Source: Flectonema sp. DT1601 | Taxonomy: Eukaryota > Euglenozoa > Diplonemea > Diplonemida > Diplonemidae | DNA: 64,000 bases | Direction of reading: 5' to 3' | Assembly (NCBI GenBank): GCA_964019425.1 | Contig: OZ025787.1 | Coordinates: 1,302,001 to 1,366,000 of the forward strand | Shown here: in pieces, positions 1 through 9,002 of the stretch | Numbering within the stretch: position 1 is the first letter of the stretch | How the letters are laid out: each line of letters begins with the position of its first letter | Program-made: the position numbers and the translations under genes | Notes under the pieces: generated by a model | The model's database searches: none | Seen by the model: the letters and a program-made list of their open reading frames with translations, nothing else | What the model was told of the DNA's origin: nothing

Positions 1-1647
1 GGAGACTATGCTGGTTATTATGATATATTCTGGTTAAGCACTTCTAGTAGAGGAATGTCATTAATAACACAACTTGCGATTATTGCCTCAATAGTAAACA
101 TGATGATTGAATCTCTCCCTCAATACCAAAACGAAGGTGCTGAGCCGGGAAATGTTGTCACGGTATGATACACGTTTTTTTTTTTTACTACACTGTTGTT
201 TACACAACCGTACTAAATCCTAGTAAGGAATGATAGGTTAGTTACGCCGCCGCAATTCTCTTTCTACTGAACAACTTTTGTAGGTACAAAACAACAATAA
301 AATATCTGAATAAAAAAATCACAGAGAAACGTTGAGGCCACGTGCATATACATCTTCACATTCGAATTCATAATGCGCACCCTGAGTTACCCGGGAAGTA
401 ATCTAAAGTACATAGCCCTAGCATCGACTTGGGTCGATATTGCTTCTATTTTACCATTTTATTTAATGAAGGTTTGTTTATTTTGTTTTTTTTCCCCTCT
501 TTTTTTTTTTTGTTGTGTTTTTCAACTTACGTCGATCAAAAAAAAAAAAAAACACACACAGCTTGGTGTCTTCGCGGAAGACAACGGTTCCAGGGGTCTG
601 GTCGCGTTGAAGTTATTTAAGACTGCTAGACCTTTATTGAGAGCGTTTCGATATGCGAGAGTCATTCGGGTATTAAAACTCGGTAGAAGAAGTGCAGGGG
701 TTCAGCTAATGCTGACAGCAATAATGAGAGCACGTGGATCAATGTCGTGGTTGTGTGTTTTTACGTTGATGGCGATGTCAATGTCTTCTGCTTTGCTATT
801 TTATGCTGAAAAAGACGACGCATATTTCTCGTATCCTGACCAGGCGTGGTATCGCGAAGAGAACAGCTCTCTACCAGATGCAGGTCAGAAAGTCTTTTTT
901 CAATCAATCCCGGACACCCTTTGGTGGGCATTGGTCACATTAACGACAACTGGTTACGGCGATTCTTACCCAGTCACAGCTGGTGGTAAGTTGGTAGCAG
1001 GTTTAACGATGATGACGGGTTTACTAGTGGTAGGATATCCGATTACTATTTTAACAACTGTCTTTCAAGAAGTCCATCATGAACATCTTGAAAAACAAGC
1101 AGCCACTCGTAGAAAGCATCTTCTAAAATCAAAGCTTCGACGAACTCAATTATTTAAAACTGACAAGGCCCTTTCAACTGACGGTAGTTCTTTCACTGAT
1201 TTAGATCGACAGCGTAGGAGATCAACGTTAATTATTGCCGAGGCAATCCAAACAAAGATAAATGTTCCGGATAATGAAGACAGCAGCAGTGATGATGCAT
1301 CTGTTACAGGTTCAAGTTTTCTAAGTGAAACTACTAATAGATTAAACCCTTTTAATGAACGAGGTGTATCTCCACGAAGTCCGTCAAGCATATCTCACAT
1401 GAGATTGACTCCGAGAGTTCGACTGGCTAGTCGACATTCAGTTGTCGCAACATCAATAAATCAAATGGACCATCAGGCTGATTTGGTACCACTAGCTGTT
1501 GTAGAGCAAATGATTAGCGGAATGGAGAAGGTTATAATAACGCGATTAACAACTTTAGATAATGCAATTAGTGAGATTCGTAGAGACCTTGATAACCTTT
1601 TGGACAAAGAAGGCTCATGTCCTCCATCCCCACCACCGAGTGATTAG
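1..1647 (+). CDS. Voltage-gated K+ channel, 3' part (5' end outside window)
   Basis: Pore-forming subunit of a Kv-type potassium channel in a membrane. Three exons are visible: 1-162, 325-471 and 562-1647, joined by phase-0 GT...AG introns of 162 and 90 nt. The spliced protein carries most of S1 (MSLITQLAIIASIVNMMIES), S2 (VEATCIYIFTFEFIMRTLS), S3 (ASTWVDIASILPFYL), an S4 with the regular basic spacing (RAFRYARVIRVLK), S5, the pore helix and selectivity filter TTTGYGD, then S6. The usual Kv PVP bend in S6 is replaced by YPIT. The last ~40 residues (VVEQMISGMEKV...LDNLL) look like a coiled coil, possibly for tetramer assembly. The N-terminal T1 region, if any, lies left of the window. The second intron has no in-frame stop and is a multiple of three, so an intron-blind reading runs straight through it. 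Family assignment is firm; subfamily is not. Confidence 0.93.
186..228 (+). repeat. Copy 1 of a ~45-nt non-coding element with hairpin
   Basis: It lies inside the first visible K+-channel intron, just after a T-run. It shares the order tactacact / ttgttt / caaccgtactaaat / tagtaagg with 45662-45709. The core TACTA-AATCC-TAGTA (211-225) can fold as a 5-bp hairpin. Function unknown; it could be a short dispersed repeat or a small RNA. Confidence 0.55.
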
Positions 1648-2108
1648 CTATACTTGTAGCCATATTCTTTTATGTTTTTACACGCTGGATATTTTATTTC
1701 TATGTTTGTTTGTTTCTGCATTCAATTATAGAATTCAATTTTTTTTTTTTTTTTTTTCAAGTGCAACACATTTATACTTCTATATCTTAGTGATGAGTAT
1801 TTTGTTCACAGCTTGTCGATTGCTTCTGACTTTACTATTTGGATTCGTACCACACTCAGTTGGGGTGTCTTTGTTCGTGTTTTCACACACAAAGGCTCCC
1901 TATCAGTTTTTTACGGAAAATATTGCAGCTTACGCTGGTACAGATGTATCTGGTTTTTAAAAAAATAGATCAATCTTAGGTTTGTAGTGCTCCCATCAAT
2001 TTGTTGCTAACAGTGTAGCAGTTTTTGTTGTTTCATTTGAGTTGTTAAAAAAAACCTAATTTATTACTTAACCCCCCCAAAGACACGAAAAAAAAAAAAA
2101 AAAAAAAA
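1648..2108. other. Intergenic, T- and A-rich, no gene seen
   Basis: This stretch holds the 3' flank of the K+ channel gene and the leader of the next gene. It contains T-runs near 1740-1757 and an A-run directly before the ATG at 2109. An open frame here is rich in F/L/S from T-runs and has no recognisable domain. I see no RNA gene. Confidence 0.6.
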
Positions 2109-3614
2109 ATGAAAACATCACGAACAGGATTAATGCCAGCAGTAACCCAATCTTCTTCATTGAATAAAGACAGAGATGGTAAACCCATGGTTAAAAAAGT
2201 AAGCAGCGCAACCCTTGCAAGACGAGCAAGGTCTCCAAGCCCAGCTCAAACAACAAGAGGAGTGAAACCAATAAGACGGGAAGACTCTATTGGCGCAAGA
2301 CAAAAGAGAGAAATCACTCATAAAGGATATCAAAGAAATACATTACTCCAACCTACAAGAAACTCTGTGAAACCAACAGTGGCGATACCAACAGCCATGA
2401 TGAGTAACAGACATCGTGATGTTAATAATATGGCTGCTCGTACTTCGTATCAACCTGTTGAAACAAATCAAAGAGATGTTCACTTTGAGAATCAAAATGA
2501 TGAAGAAAGTGACAAAGACCTGTTCGACATCGACAACATCAGTGCTAACACTAGTGAAGTAAGAGATTTAATTAAAATGTATAAAGTGTTGTTAGGGGGA
2601 GGAGAAAGTGATGACAAAGACGTTGACAAGGAATCCGACGAAGACGATATTGACATCCAACCAGCTGCATTGTCTCCTGAAGCAATAGGATCAATGTCAC
2701 TCAGACAGTTAGCATCTGATAATCAACATCAATCTCACTCAATTAATAATATTGAAGAACACCTTACAATTGATCCTTCGTCATTGGAACTTCCTCCTCC
2801 TCATACTCAGACTATCGAAGAGATCTTTGAGGATCAGAATGTTGATAGAAAGCAATCAATCCCTTCACAAACTAGAAAAACTAGACAAAATCACCAAAAC
2901 ACTGCTCCAAAGGTCTACACCGACTACCATCGACAGATGGAGCGTGTTGAAAAAGAGCTAAAAGAGTCTGCTGCAGAGAGAGCCATCTTGACAGCACAGA
3001 ATGCGTCGTTGGAGTCAAAATGCCTCGGATTGGAAAGTGAATTGGAAGCGATGAGAAAACAACACGTAGAGCTTCACTTATCAACTCAAACAACTAATGA
3101 AAAGTTAATTACTTCCGTTCAAGGAATATTAACTTCAATGAATGATCTGAGTGATCGGGTTAGAAATATTGAATCTAGACAACAAGTAGTTCCTCCCACA
3201 GCACCAGCACCAGCACCGGAAGCACCAATTCCACGGTCAGAGGTTGCTGATATTATTCATAATTATGCTTCTGTTCATCCTGTAGAAGCAAATCTTGCAG
3301 CAGCAAGTGATCATATTCCGTTAGGTAAAAAGATAACTGTAATTAACGAACCAGCGTCACTGAATATTGATTCGTTCGATCACAGAAGTACTGCTCGTTG
3401 TCTTAATCTCGGAAGTGATTTACAACCAGTCTCTTTAACTCCTGCGTCGAACTTAAATTCAATGTATGGAAATAGTGCGCAGCAATCTCCTGGAGCTTCT
3501 CCTGATGAGTCTGTTGGATCTGGTTCAACATCACCTTCTCCGTATTCTATTAGAAATGAAGTTAGAAAACTACACGAAACGTACTCTGCTCACGCTGTTC
3601 ACGTAGGTCATTAG
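2109..3614 (+). CDS. Ser/Pro-rich protein with central acidic region and coiled coil, function unknown
   Basis: Single-exon frame of 501 aa; the ATG follows a ~21-nt A-run. I do not recognise the family. Residues 1-80 are basic and Ser/Pro/Arg-rich (ARRARSPSPAQTTR). Residues ~130-190 are acidic (ESDDKDVDKESDEDD). A coiled coil runs roughly 275-355 (MERVEKELKESAAERAILTA onward), followed by an Ala/Pro linker (PPTAPAPAPEAP) and a Ser-rich tail with SP sites. This layout suits a cytosolic or cytoskeletal scaffold regulated by phosphorylation, which is inference only. There is no signal peptide or membrane segment. Confidence 0.85.
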   Translation: MKTSRTGLMPAVTQSSSLNKDRDGKPMVKKVSSATLARRARSPSPAQTTRGVKPIRREDSIGARQKREITHKGYQRNTLLQPTRNSVKPTVAIPTAMMSNRHRDVNNMAARTSYQPVETNQRDVHFENQNDEESDKDLFDIDNISANTSEVRDLIKMYKVLLGGGESDDKDVDKESDEDDIDIQPAALSPEAIGSMSLRQLASDNQHQSHSINNIEEHLTIDPSSLELPPPHTQTIEEIFEDQNVDRKQSIPSQTRKTRQNHQNTAPKVYTDYHRQMERVEKELKESAAERAILTAQNASLESKCLGLESELEAMRKQHVELHLSTQTTNEKLITSVQGILTSMNDLSDRVRNIESRQQVVPPTAPAPAPEAPIPRSEVADIIHNYASVHPVEANLAAASDHIPLGKKITVINEPASLNIDSFDHRSTARCLNLGSDLQPVSLTPASNLNSMYGNSAQQSPGASPDESVGSGSTSPSPYSIRNEVRKLHETYSAHAVHVGH

Positions 3615-4537
3615 TTTTGGATTGGTGGTGGGTTAAGTTATTTTCGTGTTTTCAATAAATAGTCTTTTATAAGAGATAATTGATTCTTCTTTCTCTACTT
3701 AAATGTTTTCTTCGCCTTTTGTTCCCACTCTGCTCCCCAACCGTGGTGGATCGAAACCACAAATAGATTTTTAGATTTTTATTCCCTTCTCTATTCATTT
3801 CCCTCATAGAGACGATTGTGTTTAGTCAAAAACGGACTGAATGAACCGGACTGAAGGAACCTGCTTATTGTTTGCTGAAACACTTTTTTCTTAAATTCTT
3901 TTTTATTTTTATATACACACCGAACCAACCTTTTGTTGAGGAACCTGCAGTGCAGCTCTTCAAGAGTTTTTGACGGTATTATAGTCGTGCACAATTGAAA
4001 AGTAAAATTGGTCGTTCAGTTTTTTTTTTTTTTTTTTTTCCTTTAATCCCCAATATCCTACTGTTTTTAAATGAAACAACTGGTTTATGCAAAAAAAAAA
4101 AAGATTTTTTAGATAAACAACAAAAAGAGCAATAAGGTCTTGCACACTGGATTAGATCAAGCGTGATGATGGAACAAAAGAAATACCTTAAAGAGGACAT
4201 GATGTCTATGGTAGCTTCCAGTGTTTTTTCGTTGAAAAGAAACAAAAAAAAAAAAAAAAAAAAAGTAAAGTTTCTCCCACCGTAACCCACATCGCTCCCC
4301 TTTCTCACAAACGATTTTTTTTTTTTTTTTTTTTTTCCTTTTCAATTCACCACCCCCACCGAATTCAACTTTCATAGATCTCATAAGTACTAACTACATA
4401 CATGATCATTAGCTTTAGTTAAAGTTTAATTATATTACAGGAAACACCAACACCACTTATCAATAATTCAGTAAGATTAAAGGAGAACTCAATTAGTGTA
4501 TTCTCTCTTACAGAAAGTTAATTTCAATACACTTCCG
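3615..4537. other. Intergenic with homopolymer runs and likely leader of the next gene
   Basis: T- and A-runs lie near 4021-4039, 4243-4264 and 4316-4336. Frames here read as poly-K or poly-F and are not credible. A possible 43-nt leader intron (gtaaga donor at 4471, cttacag acceptor ending at 4513) lies just before the next start. No RNA gene seen. Confidence 0.55.
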
Positions 4538-5158
4538 ATGAGAAGACAACTATTTAGTAGAACAGTTGCATGTCTGTGTTCATCACAGTCAGGATTTGGA
4601 GTGTCTTGGAGTAATTCTGTGTCTACCCTGTCTCGTCAGGTTTACGGAAGATGGAGACGTGTTCAGTTAAATATCGAACAGCAAAAAGAATTAACTGAAG
4701 CCCAAGACAGAATCAACCCTGCAATGCTTGACGTTGCAGAGGCTCAGATAAAGAGATTATATTGGGGTGAGTTTGGGGATGCTGGGGCTGTAACTGCCGC
4801 AGACAACGGAAGCAAACCTCAAATAATGATGGCAATGTCTCGCATACTGGTATTCGCTGTTAAGAATGACCCGGAACTATCAGGTTCATATAATGGTGAA
4901 AAACTTGAGAAATATGCATTACACACGTCAGCTGTATGCCAGAGTCTCTACATAGCAACAATTCAACAAGCTCAACGTGTTCTTGATCACCAGTTGTTAG
5001 ATATGCTTTCTATCGAAGTATTAACAAAAGTAAAAGAAGCTAATTGTCACCTTCCTCGTCTACTTCCAACCGACGCTGAAGCCATTGAAGCACTCTTTCA
5101 ACACTTTAGTGATGTAGCATCCGAGGCTGCTGGCATTAACAAAGATGATGAAAAGTAG
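4538..5158 (+). CDS. Probable mitochondrial-targeted protein, function unknown
   Basis: 206 aa from the first ATG (4538). A longer open frame begins at a GTG at 4496, but a eukaryotic start there is unlikely and the sequence before the ATG resembles a splice acceptor (cttacag). The N-terminus MRRQLFSRTVACLCSSQSGF continues Ser/Arg-rich with no acidic residue for about 40 residues and ends near YGRWRRV. That is the composition of a mitochondrial presequence. The mature part is mixed helical (AMLDVAEAQIKRLYWGEF; HTSAVCQSLYIATIQQAQRV) with an acidic end. I recognise no domain. Targeting is inferred from composition only. Confidence 0.8.
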   Translation: MRRQLFSRTVACLCSSQSGFGVSWSNSVSTLSRQVYGRWRRVQLNIEQQKELTEAQDRINPAMLDVAEAQIKRLYWGEFGDAGAVTAADNGSKPQIMMAMSRILVFAVKNDPELSGSYNGEKLEKYALHTSAVCQSLYIATIQQAQRVLDHQLLDMLSIEVLTKVKEANCHLPRLLPTDAEAIEALFQHFSDVASEAAGINKDDEK

Positions 5159-5600
5159 ATGTGTTGCTCCACAATAATTATCGAGGTAATTTCACGTTAA
5201 CATTCTAACTGTTTACAAAGGTTATGAATATTTGATAAAAGAAGTGACCAACTTAGTCGCTTTTACTGATTTCGTTGTACACCCACACGCCATGACACTA
5301 CCTATTTCGGGATGTGGAATTCTAGCTTGTATCCCCTACTGTATGTGAATAGTAGGGGTTGATTGCGAGTAACTGTATACAGAAAACAAGGGAAAAAAAA
5401 AAAAAAACGGCTGTCCGATTCGATCGAAAATATTACCAAATTGAAAGTCGGTTCTATTCTTGTTTATTATTACTTTATAGGAAATTTTATTGGAAATAAT
5501 GAGAACAGTTGGTGGAGTATTTTATACCAGTTCGATCATGAGATATCTTTTTCCCCTAAAAACACATCAATTCAGAAATAATAACATAACCAAAGCAACT
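5159..5600. other. Intergenic with a strong hairpin
   Basis: No gene seen. It contains an 8-bp perfect inverted repeat (5333-5358) and an A-run near 5393-5406. An in-frame ATG at 5490 would extend the next gene N-terminally, but the signal peptide only makes sense from 5601. Confidence 0.55.
5333..5358. other. Hairpin: CCCCTACT / AGTAGGGG, 10-nt loop
   Basis: Perfect 8-bp inverted repeat with loop gtatgtgaat, between the putative mitochondrial-protein gene and the secreted-protein gene. It may act in RNA processing between neighbouring genes or be a small RNA; no function can be read from the sequence. Confidence 0.5.
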
Positions 5601-6193
5601 ATGAAGAGAGTTTCTGCACTTCTCCTGGCGTTAGCTGCTTCCTCAACAGCAGAAACAACAGCAGAAGGTCCAGCAGGTAGATACTGTGGAGAGGTATCTC
5701 TTATGTTCGCAAAGGAACATGTTGAGATATGGGTGAATGAAGAAAATGATACTTTTGATTTTGGGGCAACTGGAGTGATGACTGTTCCTTGGTGTCCAGG
5801 TAACACTTTTACAAAAGAGATTAATCCAGACACTGGTGACATACAAGGGTTACCTGATGTAACGTATGATGATATTATTAATTACTTTTTAGAAGGAAAA
5901 CCATCTCGCAATTAAACAATCACAGGAAACTTACAAAGTGTCTTTCTCACGAACTCCGTCACATCGGTGGAATTAAAGACGGAAAGGTACCAATATCGGT
6001 ATGTTATTAATATTCCTTTAGTGAAGACCGATGAGGGGGGGTAGGTATCCTCATTATAATAAAACAGGTTTCTTGGTACAAAAAAACCGACACTATGGAA
6101 ATGACTATTTCAGGTGTACCTATCATTGGTGAGTTCACAGTTGACCTTACGAGAGATTGTAAGAAACACTTAGCAGATCGGGATGAGCTCTAA
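5601..6193 (+). CDS. Small secretory-pathway protein of the 'G-x-YCG' type, ending in RDEL
   Basis: Proposed exons are 5601-5863, 5926-5998 and 6068-6193 (153 aa). Without splicing, the frame stops at 5915. The start is chosen because MKRVSALLLALAASSTAETT is a clear signal peptide. The mature protein opens with GRYCGEVSLMF, has TFDFGATG and CPGNTFTKEI, then after splicing KCLSHELRHIGGIKDGKVPI and VSWYKKTDTMEMTISGVPII, ending CKKHLADRDEL. The pattern (YCG near the start, beta-like strands, Cys near the end) recalls small secreted proteins I remember from Perkinsus. The terminal RDEL resembles the K/HDEL ER-retention signal. The first intron (5864-5925, phase 2) has an alternative acceptor at 5892, giving a 29-nt intron and 11 more residues. 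The exon model is inference. Confidence 0.65.
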
Positions 6194-6461
6194 TCAGTTT
6201 TGATTAATCTGAGAAAAGGGCTGCAATATTAAGAAATCCTATTAAAGGATCGACAAGCGAGGGGATGCCATCGCCACAAGGCGATCACGTTTTAACAATA
6301 ACGACATATGTATGATATTTGGAGGGGAGAACAAAAAAAAAACCAAAACAATGTAATAGCAATCATCAATAATATTATTGTTCAGCAGGTAACACAAGCT
6401 ATGTTCGAGTTGTTGATTTTTTCTAATTTTGTACCTTTTATGATCCCAGTGTATAATAAAA

Positions 6462-6970
6462 ATGCCGCGACCGTGTTTCCTACGAACAGGAAAGGGATGC
6501 TCTGATACGATCACACCAACCTCATCAGCGAGTAGTCTTCCAAACATGTCTAAGGTGATGAGATCATTTCGTGTTACACCAAAGCGTGGAAAGCCGGCAT
6601 CGTCTAATCGACGTCCTTCAGAATGCAAGCAGTTGTCTAAATCAAAAATTCTAGCAGCAAGTCAAGAAGTTAGAATGCTTAAACGAACTACTCATTTCCT
6701 CTTCACAAAATCAAGTTTTCAACGAGTTGTTAGGGGTGCAGTTGAAAGGCATGGCGGTAACTTCCGATTCTCACCCGCGAGTCTTGCTGCATTACAAGAT
6801 GCTACAGAGGCATATACTGTCGGAATATTCGAGGTGTGTTAATTAGGAGTGCTTTCATTGTATTTTTCATCACTTAACAACAGGATGCTTGTCTCTTCTG
6901 CCGTCACGCCTCACGTATAACAGTGATGCGAAGAGATCTCGACCTCGTTAAACTAGTGAGGAGACTTTAG
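6462..6970 (+). CDS. Divergent histone H3, probably a centromeric-type (cenH3) variant
   Basis: Exons 6462-6833 and 6884-6970 are joined by a 50-nt phase-0 intron, giving 152 aa. The histone fold is clear: RTTHFLFTKSSFQRVVRGAVE (alphaN/alpha1) and RFSPASLAALQDATEAYTVG (alpha2) align with H3. IFE then splices to DACLFCRHASRITVMRRDLD, matching the H3/CENP-A block FED-x-x-L-x-x-x-HA-x-RVT-x-x-x-x-D. The N-terminal tail (about 60 aa) has none of the canonical ARTKQTARKS residues and is Ser/Lys/Arg-rich. A divergent tail and core favour cenH3. Loop 1 is not longer than in canonical H3, unlike many CENP-A proteins, so a non-centromeric variant remains possible. The small last exon is missed if splicing is ignored. 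An upstream cag at ~6452 may be the leader acceptor. Confidence 0.85.
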
Positions 6971-7111
6971 TTCTGATATTTTATATTTTATTTCCGCTCT
7001 CTTTTTAACCTTCGACCTTGAATTACTTTCTAGACCTTCTTCTCAATAGTATTTCATATTTTAGTAATTATATAAATAATGTTATTTTATGTTTACAGCC
7101 CAGTCATTGAT

Positions 7112-8830
7112 ATGTCGAGAGTCAGTCGATTGCTTGGGACTGGAGCGAATGCCCTTCCTCACTCTTGGGCATATCCAAAAGAGGGATTTAAAGAATTTAT
7201 GGTTATTTATAAACCTGCTTCACTTCCTGTCTATTCGGATGATTTTGATTGTGATTCGTTAGCGAAGAGAATGGGTGAGGGAAGGAGATCGTTGGGATTT
7301 CCTATACCCCTAGCACAGGAAGAAGAAGGTCTGCAGATCGTGACATTATATAAAGGAATGGCGAATTACGTTGAAAAACTGAATAGACTAGGATTAGTCA
7401 AGTTAAAATACAGAGCCCTATGCGAGCCTCCAGTATGCTGCATTAAAAACTCTAAAGCAAGTAGTACCTGCTCGGCTTACAATGGAATTTGGGGAGATGG
7501 TGAAAATATAGTCATCGAGGCGCTTCAAAATAAAGAAAGATTTCACATTAATAACAACGTCTGGAAGAAACTCACAAGCAATTCGTCGGTCTTAACAGAA
7601 AAAAATCAATCAGTTAATAAACTATTCAGCAATACTAATATCACGAATGATATAACTCCTGCTGTTGACATCCAATGTAATGCGTGTTGTGTTGAATATA
7701 GATACATCCCTGAACATGATTTTAATTATCCAAATTTTTCATTGTCAGGAACGTTCATTTCTAATAGTGAACATTCTTTTACTGAACTACAAATCTCAAC
7801 ATCTGGTGCCGTTCATTCGGGATTTCCGTATATAAGACAGGTGCTTTCTGCTCATGGTCTTCCGGTTACTCGCGATCCAATATTTAATAATCGTTATATA
7901 AAAGAGAATCTAACAGCTGAGATTCACAACCAAGAACTTCATAGAATACGACATAATAATAATACTTATGAAAACATAACACAAATGGGTACTGGATTGT
8001 CTCGTGTGGCAATTCGGTTGCCGGACCCGGACTGTTCTGAAAATCGTACTTTGTTATCAGATAAAGTAACAGATATTAATTTATACAGACTTATTACGAT
8101 TGAAATACCTCGATCTCCCCATTGGGGGGATTGGTTGAGCGGAGGAAATTTCTTATCGTTTAACACTGACTGGGTAAAGAATATGGTCTCAGTCACATGG
8201 AACAGAGATGAACCACAGCTCCCTTCAAGAGCCAGTGTTTTTGACGCATCTGACTCTGATACCCAACATGTCACAAATAACACTGCTAACACAGAGAAGA
8301 TGTCATGTGTATATTGTGGAGGTTCTCATGTTGTAGAAAACTGTCCCAAACTGAATTCAGATTCATCCAACGAAGTTGCCAGAAAACAAATGATGAGACT
8401 AAACTCAGCAGACGGTAGAGTAGATTATTGTACCATATGTTCATCTAAACAACATAGTATGCTTTCTTGTTCTCGTCGTATGCAGGGAGTTGATCCAACA
8501 TCTCATTGTTGTATTTGTGGTTCTCTTTATCATTCTATGTGGGAGTGTAAGGCTGCTAAAAAATTAGATCTCTGTGATCGATCAAAGGCTGATGATCATG
8601 CGAAGTCTCTAGGATTCTCTGACTATGAGGCTCTTGATAGTTTTTCATCTTCGGCACAGCGTGAGCGTCTTCGGGGTACTCGTCCTGTCATTCACGACAA
8701 GCAATCGAAGGATAGTTTTTACAGAACTGATGGACAGTACTCTAACAAATATAAACGAGTCAATCACGAGAGATACGAAGGCGCTAAAGAGGCCGATTAT
8801 TCTCCCAGTCCTGAGCAACACAATCAATGA
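7112..8830 (+). CDS. RluA-type pseudouridine synthase fold with three C-terminal CCHC zinc knuckles; catalytic motif lost
   Basis: 572 aa from ATG 7112. A longer frame from 7079 crosses an acceptor-like gtttacag, so the inner ATG is preferred. Residues 29-36 (FMVIYKPA) match the RluA opening (V-x-x-KP-x-G). Residues 65-74 (IPLAQEEEGL) fall where HRLDxxTSGL is expected, with the catalytic Asp position occupied by Ala68. The following VEKLNRLGLVKLKYRALCE matches the (V/K)-x-K-x-Y-x-AL strand. Residues 237-256 (GFPYIRQVLSAHGLPVTRDP) match GRTHQIRVHLAxxGHPxxGDP. The C-terminus has three CX2CX4HX4C knuckles starting at C399, C440 and C466, then a basic tail. Known family members isomerise uridine in RNA. 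Here an RNA-binding pseudoenzyme, perhaps in organellar or ribosomal RNA processing, is the likelier reading. Fold call moderately firm, loss of activity inferred. Confidence 0.72.
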   Translation: MSRVSRLLGTGANALPHSWAYPKEGFKEFMVIYKPASLPVYSDDFDCDSLAKRMGEGRRSLGFPIPLAQEEEGLQIVTLYKGMANYVEKLNRLGLVKLKYRALCEPPVCCIKNSKASSTCSAYNGIWGDGENIVIEALQNKERFHINNNVWKKLTSNSSVLTEKNQSVNKLFSNTNITNDITPAVDIQCNACCVEYRYIPEHDFNYPNFSLSGTFISNSEHSFTELQISTSGAVHSGFPYIRQVLSAHGLPVTRDPIFNNRYIKENLTAEIHNQELHRIRHNNNTYENITQMGTGLSRVAIRLPDPDCSENRTLLSDKVTDINLYRLITIEIPRSPHWGDWLSGGNFLSFNTDWVKNMVSVTWNRDEPQLPSRASVFDASDSDTQHVTNNTANTEKMSCVYCGGSHVVENCPKLNSDSSNEVARKQMMRLNSADGRVDYCTICSSKQHSMLSCSRRMQGVDPTSHCCICGSLYHSMWECKAAKKLDLCDRSKADDHAKSLGFSDYEALDSFSSSAQRERLRGTRPVIHDKQSKDSFYRTDGQYSNKYKRVNHERYEGAKEADYSPSPEQHNQ

Positions 8831-9002
8831 TGTACATGACGCCCCTCAGTCAAGAATTGACATTGCTAGCATTACTAACTTTTCAAAGCTACTGCATCAT
8901 CAGAAAGGCTGAATATTATTATTACGTTTTGTGTTGTTGGAGTGATTTCTTGTTTTACGTTATTTCTGCTTCCAGTTTTTTAATATCACCAAAGGTAGAA
9001 AT

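Noticed and set aside
1562-1960. 132-aa open frame overlapping the end of the K+ channel gene
   Set aside because: Out-of-frame shadow running into a T-run of the 3' flank.
4496-4537. Upstream GTG start for the mitochondrial-type protein
   Set aside because: Non-ATG start in a eukaryote and an acceptor-like site inside; the presequence begins properly at 4538.
8306-8550. CCHC knuckles read as part of a retroelement gag
   Set aside because: They are in one frame with an RluA-like fold, and no protease, reverse transcriptase, integrase or terminal repeats are nearby.
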